Assembly (NCBI GenBank): GCA_022605405.1
Contig: JABYQQ010000002.1
Span: 2,852,001 to 2,916,000 of the forward strand
Length of the DNA stretch: 64,000 nucleotides
Source: Earliella scabrosa
Taxonomy: Eukaryota > Basidiomycota > Agaricomycetes > Polyporales > Polyporaceae
Reading direction: 5' to 3'
Part shown: positions 34,308 through 43,478 of the stretch, one piece after another
Position numbering within the stretch: the first letter of the stretch is position 1
How the letters are laid out: the number at the start of each line of letters is the position of its first letter
Notes under the pieces: model-generated
What the model was told of the DNA's origin: nothing
Seen by the model: only the letters and a program-made list of their open reading frames with translations
Databases searched by the model: none
Translations under genes and position numbers: made by a program

Positions 34308-36216
34308 TCAGAACCGCTTGCTGTCGTACAGCCCACCGCCAAAACCCTGCATGCTCCTGCCCACAGAGCCGAACGCGCCGCCTCCGCGCGCCTGTTTGAG
34401 TGCGTACATCTTGTAGCCGTAGAGGGCTCCGGCGACGACACCGACGAAGAGCGCGAGCTTGGTAAGCGTCCAGCCCCAGCCGGAGCCCTCGCTAGCTACG
34501 CCGGGCTTCTTCGAGCCTGTGAGCTTGTCGCGCTGCTGATCGGGGCTGGAGAGGATCGCGGAGTAGGTCGTGACGGAGATGATGCTGGGCGGGGTGGTCA
34601 GTCCGGTAAATCGGGGGAGGGCAAGGGTGAGGTGGAGGAGTAGGTGGAGAAGGAGGAGTAGGAGGAAAGAGACGCACTCATGGTTGTCGGAGACGTCGCC
34701 GGTGATGGCGGAGAATCCGACGTAGGGCGCGGTGGGGAGCGCGATGCCGTATACGGTGAAGCATTCGGTCCACTCGTCCCCTGCATCCAAGGACAGCTCT
34801 CAGCAATGTCCCTCACAAACGGCGCCGCGAGGACTCACAAGCCTTGTACTGCAGCTTCACGTTCAGATACTGGTCGCGGATGTAGGTCATCTTGAGCTTC
34901 GTCGCGACGTTTGTCCGGCGGAAGTTCGCCGAGCAGGCGCCGATGCTGTTCTTCTCGCCGTCATTCGCCTGGTCGTACTCCAGCTCGCCGTCGCCGGTCA
35001 TCGCGGTGACGCGGGGGAACGAGTAGGGATGTCTTGAGTTTGCGTAGGTGTCGAGGAAGATGCCAAGGCCGTGGAACTTGTCTATCGTGCGACACCCGGA
35101 CTGAGGGAGGGAGCATGGGGTAGAGAATTGTACCAGTACTCACCGACGCTGCCGAACACCGGTCCAGGCTGCCCTCTCTCCTTCGTAATCCAGATGGCCA
35201 TACCATCTCCGTAGAGGTGGTTGTTGTCTCCAGAAACCTGAGCACGAGTACCGAGGTCAGTGAAGTGGAGATATGGGGGGAGGACGCACGCACCTTGAAC
35301 TCAACCTCGAGCACGAAGTTCGATGCTGTTAGTGGGACTCGTGACCACAGCCAGCCCTGCAATGTCCAGTCACTCTCACGTCCGTGAGCATGGTCAAGAG
35401 CAGCCTACCATTTGTGATGGCTTTGCGCGCGTCAGGCGAACGTGCTTGTTCGTATTCTGGCCAACAGTCAGTAAATGTGCCCCTCGCATCCATCGACAAA
35501 GTACGTACAACATAGGCGTCGCCACCAAAGTCCCACCATCTGCGAACGGCTATGTTTAGTGTATGGGGCCAAAGTCGGGCTACTGGTCCAATCGTACCGA
35601 TTTTGAAGGTCTTGGTCGATGTATGGTGGGTATATTGAGTGTGTGCGGAGGGAAACGGTCTGCAAGGTTACTGGTCAGTAATAGGTCTTGCTGAGCACAT
35701 CAACTCGATTCAAAACGTCCCGCGCCTTCGGACACAGGAAGGCCAATGCGAGAGGAGGGCGGAGCCTCTTCGCGTTCATTGCTCAACCAAGTGCAGGTAC
35801 ATGGTCTCAGAACGCGGCCACAAACAGGGAATGAACGGCGCATTGGGTTGAACGATGGACAAGGTCCCGGGAGAATTCGCAACTAGGGTTGAACCGTGCG
35901 AGCATGTAACACCCAATGCCTATGCACAATCCGAGACCCACCGTGGTCCTTTACTCGCGACTGACGCAAATGACAAGACCCCAGCCTTCGGACGCGGTAG
36001 TCAAAAGGCAATGGACCTCCTGAATATTATGCGCGTCTTGTCGCGGTCCTTCGGGAGCGACCTGCCCGCCTTCCATGCCACTCTTTCTCCAACGCAACGA
36101 GAGCTGCGACTCACCCTGTCAATCGTCCTGTTCGCCAGCTTCACCTTCTCGTCCAGCGCAGCCAGCACGCCCAAAGGCAGCAGCGTTAAGCAGTATAGGA
36201 AGGTCTTGAAGAACAT
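34308..36216 (-). CDS. L-type (legume-like) lectin cargo receptor, VIP36/Emp47 type
   Basis: Nine exons, read downward: 36216..36115, 35659..35598, 35539..35509, 35456..35409, 35356..35294, 35237..35144, 35081..34839, 34780..34678, 34584..34308; 340 aa. A signal peptide begins M-F-F-K-T-F-L-Y-C-L. The lectin domain runs from R-T-H-S-I-Y-P-P-Y-I-D through W-W-D-F-G-G-D-A, R-L-T-R-A-K-P-S-Q, G-D-G-M-A-I-W, G-I-F-L-D-T-Y-A-N, to G-F-S-A-I-T-G and D-N-H-D-I-I-S-V. One TM helix lies near the C-terminus (L-A-L-F-V-G-V-V-A-G-A-L), then a short cytosolic tail ending S-K-R-F, close to the K-R-F-Y end of animal VIP36. Such receptors bind high-mannose glycoproteins and cycle between ER and Golgi. Intron 1 is 455 nt, far above the local norm. 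Confidence 0.93.
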
Positions 36217-36775
36217 TGCAGCTCGCGTGGGAGTTCACGACGTGTTAGGTGTCGGTGTGCGCTGAGCAGGCCGAGCCAGAAAGAGCGTGGAGGAGCTGAG
36301 CAATAGCTGTGATAGAAATACAAGACCAAGACGGCAGCAGCGCGAGAGGAGGCGACGAGAGGCCCGCGGAGGTGAGTGTACAGAGGAGAGTGTCGGACTC
36401 GACGGCGAGCTGGCACAGCAGACGCCCGCGGGGGATCTCGATCTCACTCTGCGACACCGCCCGCCTGCCGGGGCTTGCCGGCGCCCTTCTTCCCAATCCC
36501 CCGTCCATGAGATTGGGACTCGACCTCTTAAACCTCCTCATCATCCTTCACTCGCACTGAACGTGAGTCGCGTTACTCTGCTCATAATGCCATCATCCCA
36601 CAACCGCAGCGGCTTGATCGGACGTTTTTCAAGATGTAGCACCAGATCGGCAGACGCGTACACTGCGCAACGCCGCTGTGTCATACGTTTCGACTTACCA
36701 AACCACTTCAGTCATTCAAAACGTCTATAGTCGGACAGCTTGCTTGGCGGTGGGATTATGGTTCAGAAAACACTC
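36217..36775. other. Upstream region of the lectin gene
   Basis: Flank between the lectin start and the inverted-repeat element. Open frames on both strands are GC-driven. It probably holds the lectin promoter. Confidence 0.35.
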
Positions 36776-36809
36776 AGGGCCTGGTCGGCTGCACTGGATT
36801 TCTAAATCC
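36776..36809 (+). repeat. Left terminal inverted repeat
   Basis: Starts AGGGCCTGGTCGGCTGC and ends GGATTTCTAAATCC. It is the reverse complement of 39771-39804 apart from one base at the centre of the final palindrome. Confidence 0.75.
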
Positions 36810-37423
36810 AGCTGGATTTGGATCTACTCCGAGATCCCCGCAAAAGAGCAAATCCAGGCGCCCAGAGCCCAAGCAAGCCAGTCACAGCCAGTCACATTAT
36901 GTAACATAGCACTTCCTCACGTGCATGCTTGTTTGGCGGCGTTCAGAATCACATCTCTGCTTACTTGTCTTACTCTCCCTTCACGATACCTTCTCTGTGG
37001 CGTCTCCAGTTGTTGTACTTCATGGCTATTTACACAAATAATCCCACCTTGTCAGTTGTGTGCCGGAACAGTTGGAGCTGCATTACGACTAAGTACTTAC
37101 TTGTATAAGCCTTACCTTATTAGGTGTGCGCTAGCGCCGTGCGCACACTGTTTTATGTGATATGGACTCAAGAACGGGCTACACGGGAGTTGTGAGCAGG
37201 TGGAGAAGGTGCACATAGAGTGCTGATTGGTGTCTGTTAAGCAGTCTCTAGAGACTGAGACTGTGAGAGAGGCCAGTACTCATAATGAGTAAGTAGTTAT
37301 CATAGCTATAGATATGAAGAGGCAAACCGGGAGAATAAGTAGCGGAAGCGCCCCGCACAGGCGCTACTTCATCAGCAAAAACCCAAATGGCTCATACTCG
37401 GCCCCGAGCGCCGGCGAGCGACG

Positions 37424-37440
37424 CAATCGCTCCCATTCGG
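37424..37440 (+). repeat. Left inner (subterminal) inverted repeat
   Basis: CAATCGCTCCCATTCGG matches the reverse complement of 39513-39529 with one mismatch. More CAATCGC/GCGATTG copies lie nearby at 37487-37555, forming a subterminal cluster. Two copies of ACTCGAGT at 37454-37461 and 37475-37482 can form a small hairpin. Confidence 0.55.
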
Positions 37441-38760
37441 GGGCGAGCGCGCGCACTCGAGTGTTATCTTTTTCCACTCGAGTATAATCGCGCAATCGGC
37501 CCGCGAGCCGATTACAATCGCTGCGCGCGCAGGTGGCTCTCGTGCGCGATTGCACCGCTCATTTTCGAATGCGCCTTTGCCAAGGGTCGTTCGCGTTAGG
37601 ACGCTTGTCGAGCAATAGGTCGGGCGGGCCACTGGACCACGCGTTTCTGGGGTTCTCGGGGCACCCAGATGCACGCAGATCATGCGGGAAGATTGTGAGC
37701 ATTAAATATATTCGCGACATATAATACAGGAGATTGCTAGATACAGCGATAGGGCGAAGAGCCTGGGCAAGTGTCCGAACAGGGAGCATTGGCAGTTGCC
37801 GAAGCGGCAGAGTGACAGGCGTGAAACGAGGAAGCAGCGTGCAAGCAACCGATACGAAGCGACAGGCGAGCGAGAGAGTGCGGCGGGCGAGCGAGAGGAA
37901 GTAACGTGTGAGCCAAGAGTAGCGCGGGAGCGAGAGGACGCAGCTGGCGTGCGAGCGAGTGACAGCGGCAGGCGAGCAAGAGACAGCAGCAGGCGCGCGA
38001 GAGACAGTGGTGCACAAGTACCAAGATGAAGCTGCCGGAGCCCCACCGTTTCCAGGGCGGATCATAGCTGTGCGATCCAGGCACCTGTAAAGCAGAAGGA
38101 TCGTTAGTGTGCGCGCACGAGTGATGAACCCGGGTTCACCTATGTCCTTGGCGTCGAAGAGCATGACGCTTCCGGGGCAGAGTCGTCATGAGTAGGTGCA
38201 TTGTGCGGGTATGATGTCACCCACCTGCGCGATCATGCCTGGCTCGACGGCCGGCACGTTGTGAGATAGCCTGAGCCGGACTCTGAGCGTCCGGGAAAGC
38301 AAAATCGGGCTTTTGTTAGTGCTACAGAAGACGACATGAAACAGCGACGACCTACAGAGTTAGCTATCGCGGATGCCGAATATGGTTGCTGCCACTGGAG
38401 CGCGGTACATTGCTGCGCTCTCACTCTGGGTGCACCGCGGTTGTCCCAGGGAGCCTATTACAGGGTGAATGGGGCTGCGAGAATGATGCAAGCAGTCATG
38501 GTCATGAGGGTACTCACAGTGCGGTCGGTGACGAAGGCGAAAGTCCTCGTCATCGTGGCATCCGTCACCATGATGCGCTTCGTTCCGAAGGTGGTGATCT
38601 TCACGGCAGGGATTGCCTCGTATGTCGTCGCGAGCGTGGATGAGGCGATGCTGGACGTAGGTACTTCTTGCCGTGACGTCAACCTTGCCCGTGAGATGGA
38701 GAGGGGACTTAGTACAGCGGGGCTGAAATCACAACTGGAAGGTGAGTATATGCGTGATAT

Positions 38761-38790
38761 ATGCGTGATATATGCGCATATATTACGCAT
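38761..38790. repeat. Near-perfect palindrome
   Basis: ATGCGTGATATATGC is followed by GCATATATTACGCAT: two 15-base arms with no spacer and one mismatched pair. The preceding bases repeat the left arm (TATGCGTGATAT), so a tandem duplication abuts the palindrome. It can extrude as a cruciform and lies near the middle of the element. Confidence 0.7.
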
Positions 38791-39237
38791 ATGCCTGTGT
38801 GCGTGGACTCACCGGCCACCGGGGTCCGGGATATGTGACGAAGCGGAGTATGATGTGGAGGCGATCCAGTAGCAACGTTCCAGTGCCAGTGATAGTGAAC
38901 GCTGCACCGTATAACCACGGTTAGAGCAGAGCGAGTTAGAGACGGGAGAGCTGGTGATGGTGGTGGTCTGAGAACAGAAAGAGCATTCGGTGTTGCGGGC
39001 CTCTTATAGGCGGCCGTTCGCCCACGTCGCGGTTGACAGCAGACGTCGGGATCGGGATTCTGGGGCGTGGAGTTGGAGCGCTAAAGCCCTAGCCCGCAGG
39101 GATCATGTGATCGTGTTCATTGTCTCGCGTCCTGCGCATGGAACGCAAGTTCAGGTTAGAACTTGGGTGGCAGACCTAGGCCTAGGTATAGTGCTCATTA
39201 GTCTCTCTCGCGGCTCGCCTCGTCATGCGAAGTGAGG

Positions 39238-39330
39238 TGGATGCGCCGACGGTGAACATGACCTGGAGCAACGGCACCAACTTCGAGCTGGACAACGACG
39301 GAGGCAAGCCGGCGGCGGATATTGGTCCAC
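39238..39330 (+). pseudogene. Exon-like coding scrap inside the element
   Basis: A plus-strand frame reads V-D-A-P-T-V-N-M-T-W-S-N-G-T-N-F and then E-L-D-N-D-G-G-K-P-A-A-D. The codons are GC-ending and the sequence is protein-like, unlike the repeats around it. It is not part of any complete frame. It could be a captured or eroded gene fragment. I do not recognise the parent. Confidence 0.35.
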
Positions 39331-39512
39331 CACATGGCATACCACTACTTATCCTTGTACATATGCATGTTCGGAGTACTAGTCTTCCCGAATCAGCCTA
39401 TTGACCCCTCAAGTACGACCACAGCATGCTTGCTTAAAGCATTGGACGGCCCTCAGGCCACCCCCTTCGCAAGCAGCGACGACCGCAAACGAGAGGCCGC
39501 GAGTGACAGTAT

Positions 39513-39529
39513 CCGAATGGGGGCGATTG
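39513..39529 (-). repeat. Right inner (subterminal) inverted repeat
   Basis: CCGAATGGGGGCGATTG, the inverted partner of 37424-37440 with one mismatch. Additional GCGATTG/CAATCGC copies follow at 39563-39615. Confidence 0.55.
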
Positions 39530-39770
39530 TAAATCGCCTGGCCGATCGTATTCGGTTGGACCGCGATTGCGAGCGCTCGCAAGCGCCCGCGCGTGGCGGG
39601 GCGCTTCGCAATCGCGCAAGCATTTCGGGACTTTGCTGATGTTGGCGTGACAGCCCTCCCAGAACGCTGCGCAACAGATCCTGTGTCTGCCGAACGATTT
39701 TTTGGATTTGGATTTGCCAAATCCAGCGCCTATGCCCATCATGATCCAGGTCCAGCAATTTGGCGGGGCA

Positions 39771-39804
39771 GGATTTCGAAATCCAGTGCAGCCGACCAGG
39801 CCCT
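39771..39804 (-). repeat. Right terminal inverted repeat
   Basis: Reverse complement of 36776-36809 apart from one base. It begins on the plus strand with GGATTTCGAAATCC, itself a perfect 14-base palindrome, and ends ...GACCAGGCCCT. Confidence 0.75.
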
Positions 39805-41052
39805 CAGCCTCTCTGACTGGCAGTGACTGCGACACGCAAGCGATCGAAGTCTCATGATGTTTCAATTCTCTCATGTTTCGACGGCGATGATGCGCACGCT
39901 CTTCTCGAAATTTGCTTCTTATTGTCATCTTACGTGCACTGGCCAGGATTGTCAGCAACCGCCCCATCACTGCAGCGGTATGATGCTCCACCCTTGCATG
40001 TTTGCCAAGTGATGTCCCACCAGGATGTTGGCTATTGGCTGGGATAAGCTGGCCACTCACAGATGTCAATCTCTCGACCAATCACGTCGTACGTAGGTGC
40101 TGCGCGACACGCATGCATCCGCGAGCTTGCGCAGATTCGGATCTTCTAAGCGCACACCCTCGCCTACAAGTACCGGTACCCCCATAAAGACGAATTCTCT
40201 TGCTGCTCACACGACCTCTAAGTATATCGTAGTATCGAGTGCGATGCACTCGCCCTCCGCGATGGTGCATGATCTGACATGGTCTACCTTCAGATCGCAT
40301 CCGATTGCATCCCTTCATAGCAAATTTAAACCCTACGTGCGCGTATCATGAAGGCAGTGGAGGCCTAACACATCGCACACGCCACCAGGCGCCTGATCGC
40401 CATCCCAAAACTAGTCAGCTCAGAGCCTATGAGACTGTTTTCTCACATCTCTCATGCTGACACAGTGCATTGGTCGCTGCGGCGTGCGCCGTGTCAAACT
40501 CAAGTTCTACGTCGAACCTATGCTGAACAAGAACGCTACTTAGAAATCTGTTCGTCTAACAGATTTTATCACGTCGTGCGGCGACACAAGCGTCGTGTAC
40601 GTTGTTGGGTTGGGGATTGCAGGGGATTGCACTTCAGCCAATGAAGAATGGCGAGCAGCCGGTGAGCGCGTCGGTTGCGGGCGACAACGCGCCAGCAAAA
40701 CGCGGGGAAAACGGGAGGGACTATTTGGAGTAAGTCCCGAGGCCCGATCGCCAAGCTCACGACCCGCTGCAAACGGCCACGAAGGGCTCGGCATCGCTTC
40801 CGTCGTCTCGGCATCGGATACTGATTGGACAAAAGCTCAAACGCCCGTCCACAGTCGGTATCACAGCTTGGCACCTGCAACCAGCGTCCGTCCCTCAAAA
40901 GCGCCTCGTCGTGCGTCGAGAGCTAGTTGGCCCCGTCTCTCTGCTCTTTTCTATCCGGACCAGGTGTCCTCGCTGTCCTGCTCTTTCGCTCTGTGCATTT
41001 TGCCCCATCTGAACTGCGTTCATTCCACCGTCGCTCTTTAGCCGTCTTCACA
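39805..41052. other. Intergenic; carbonic anhydrase upstream region
   Basis: No gene recognised. The last 200 bases have a pyrimidine-rich stretch (40925-41000) typical of fungal transcription start regions, and a CCAAT-like motif (AGCCAATGAAG) lies at about 40637. These are weak promoter hints for the carbonic anhydrase gene. Confidence 0.4.
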
Positions 41053-42298
41053 ATGCTCTCGGCCGGTCGCGTCTTCTTCGCTCTCTCGCTCTTGGCTCTC
41101 CAAGCCTCTGCCAACTGTATGCATGGCACGTCCATGTCCCGCCGCGAAGAAGGCGAAGTGAAGGTTTCGAACTTCGGCTACTCCGGCACCCTTGGTCCAG
41201 TCAACTGGGCATCCATCGACCCTGCCAACTCGCAGTGCGCGACCAGCAAGGTCCAGTCCCCGATCGTCATCGACTCGTCGGTGCCGTTCGCCACCGAGGC
41301 GCCGAAGATCGACTTCAAGAACGTTGAGGAGGCTGAGTTCGAGAACTTGGTACGTCACATTCAGTCCCAACGCTACGGTACAAGTCGTTCACCTGCCGAA
41401 TTGTCCTAGGGTTCGACCATCGAGGTTATCGTCGAGGGTACCACCACCTTCGCTGGCAAGGAGTTCGCGCTCAAGCAGTTCCACCACCACACCCCGAGCG
41501 AGCACCGCATCAACGATGAGTACTTCCCGCTCGAGATCCACATGGTGCACGAGGCAGCGGGTACGCACAAGCACGTTCTCACGTCGATCGCGCGCTGACA
41601 CTTTCTGTCACAAAGACGGCTCCATTGCGGTCCTTGCGATTCCCTTCCAGCTTACCGAGGACGGCTCGACGACTGAGCTCCTGACGAACGTCATCAAGAA
41701 CATCAACGACATCCAGGAGCCCGGTACCGTCACGAAGACCGGCCCGCTCGACTTCGGCCCCGTCGTCGAGGCGCTCCAGACGAAGAAGCTCTTCCAGTAC
41801 ACCGGCTCGCTCACCACGCCGCGTAAGTCCCTCTGCCTCGTTGCAGCGACGATCGCGCGCTGACCGCGGACATAGCCTGCGCTGAGGGTCTCACCTTCCT
41901 CGTGCTCTCTGAGCCTCTCCCGCTCAACGTCGCGACGTACAACGCGATCAAGAAGGTTGTCAAGTTCAACGCGCGCTACAGCCAGAACAAGCTCGGGGAC
42001 CGCAACCTCCTCGACATCGCCGCGGAGCAGGCTGTGAAGGACAACGGTGCGTTACGTCCTCTGCCTCTCTATCTTCCGTTCTCCCGCTGACATCTGTCGC
42101 CGTCCGTCTGCAGCCGTCGCCAACGCACAGTGCTCGTTCGCCGAGAAGCCCGCCGCGAACGAGGCGCAGGGCGACCTCAACAAGGTGATGGAGGCGTGCA
42201 CGATGCTCTGCAACGCCGCGCACCCCATGTCGCACGCGATCATGGAGGCGAAGGACCACGTCAAGAAGAACTCGAAGCGCTCCGCCCACCACCACTAA
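41053..42298 (+). CDS. Secreted alpha-carbonic anhydrase
   Basis: Five exons: 41053..41349, 41410..41560, 41616..41822, 41876..42046, 42114..42298; 336 aa. A signal peptide covers about residues 1-20. The alpha-class signature is present: Q-S-P-I-V-I near the start, then [10 protein letters not shown] carrying two zinc histidines (about H124 and H126), and E-I-H-M-V-H carrying the third (about H143). G-S-L-T-T-P-P-C-A-E-G is restored exactly by splicing intron 3. The enzyme interconverts CO2 and bicarbonate; secretion fits extracellular pH or CO2 handling. The C-terminal 55 residues are an extension beyond the catalytic domain, with C-S-F, C-T-M-L-C and a final H-H-H. Codon use is strongly GC-ending, as in highly expressed genes. 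Confidence 0.95.
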
Positions 42299-43478
42299 AG
42301 GCCGGGATGCGCTCGCGACGTTCAGATTGAGCACGGACTCTTGCTTCGGGTTGGACAGGACGTACTTTTCACCGGGATTGCGGACATTTCATAGGATGGC
42401 CGGAGCGGACGACGTTTAACACGGCACTTCGGGCCCCGTGGTCTCGCACCGCGGGTGCCCGCTGGGCGTCGCTCCTCGACCCCCAGTTTTGCTGTTGGCT
42501 ACATTGTATGTAGTAGTTCTTGCACACACAGACCTACTTTTTTCTGTCTCGTATACGCTAGTATACCGTGGCGACTGCAGCTAAATTATGCAGGTTACCA
42601 AAAGGCCCCAGGACCCGGACTAGGAATAGCACACGCTGTACTTTACGCCTCCCTCACTCCGTAATACAGGCTCATGCTCGCAGAACCCGCAGTCGGATGT
42701 CCAATTGGTTCAGAGAAGTTCTTGGCCTTGCTATCGTGCGACGTGATAGGCCGGAGTGGGTGTGTTCCCTTGTCCATCACAGATACTTCTTTGGCTGACG
42801 GGGATGTCCTGGGATGTCTGTCATTCTACGCGACGAACGTGCCAAGGCGAGAATTCTGGGAGCCGCCCGGAACTTGTCAAATTGCACACTTCGGTCTTCC
42901 ACGACGGAACCCGCGTGAACGTCCGTCTCCAGGTCACCCAGACGGTGCAACAGAGATCGGCGGGTTAGCGATATGTCGGGTGACAGTGCCAAGCCCATCA
43001 CGCCCTGTGCCTGCGCATTTCGATCTGCGCGGTCCAGGAGAACTTGAGGAAAGGAACACGCGGGAACACGTCGTTTTGCGATGTTTCCACGTCAACATGC
43101 TAGGGCCAGTTACTTAGGCCGAACACCGGGGAAGGACTCCAGTCTCCTGAGCGTTCCGAGTCTGTGCCCAGGCAGACCTAGACTCTCACAGTTGTCCCGC
43201 GAAACTCCGAGACGAACACAGCTATGAGGGAGCGTCAAACTTGTCAGTCATTGAGGTGCAGCGTCATCGTCGAACTGACCCAAAACATGGGTATACCAAG
43301 CCAGTGTCCCGACACAGCGGGTGATTACGATTTAACCACTTGACGTTCCTACTGACATCATCACGTGATACTCCCGTACTGCAGTTTCGAGTCATCTGGC
43401 AGAATGGATGACTCGCTCTCGCAGGTGCATGCACTTGCTGTCCACGTTTGATACCTAGCCCAGATATTCCCTTTCGCC
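42299..43478. other. Intergenic, nothing recognised
   Basis: About 1.2 kb without coding signal. Short frames at 42450-43120 overlap in several phases and have no family motif. Confidence 0.4.

Larger units (their letters stand above)
36776..39804. mobile_element. 3.0-kb non-autonomous element with terminal inverted repeats
   Basis: The ends carry inverted copies of one sequence: AGGGCCTGGTCGGCTGC and onward, 34 bases with one mismatch (36776-36809 and 39771-39804). Both ends hold clusters of the octamer CTGGATTT/AAATCCAG, and a second, inner layer of CAATCGC-type repeats follows. Such terminal plus subterminal repeats are typical of DNA transposons, where they bind transposase. No transposase frame is present inside. 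I see low-complexity G-A-G-C-G-A-G-A sequence at 37800-38030, exon-like scraps and a large palindrome. Flanking bases do not show a convincing target-site duplication, so the superfamily is not assigned. Confidence 0.6.

Noticed and set aside
37559..38164. 200-residue minus-strand frame in the inverted-repeat element as a possible transposase
   Set aside because: Most of it is a Leu/Ser/Arg repeat from the GAGCGAGA tract; no acidic catalytic residues, zinc finger or transposase motif is visible.
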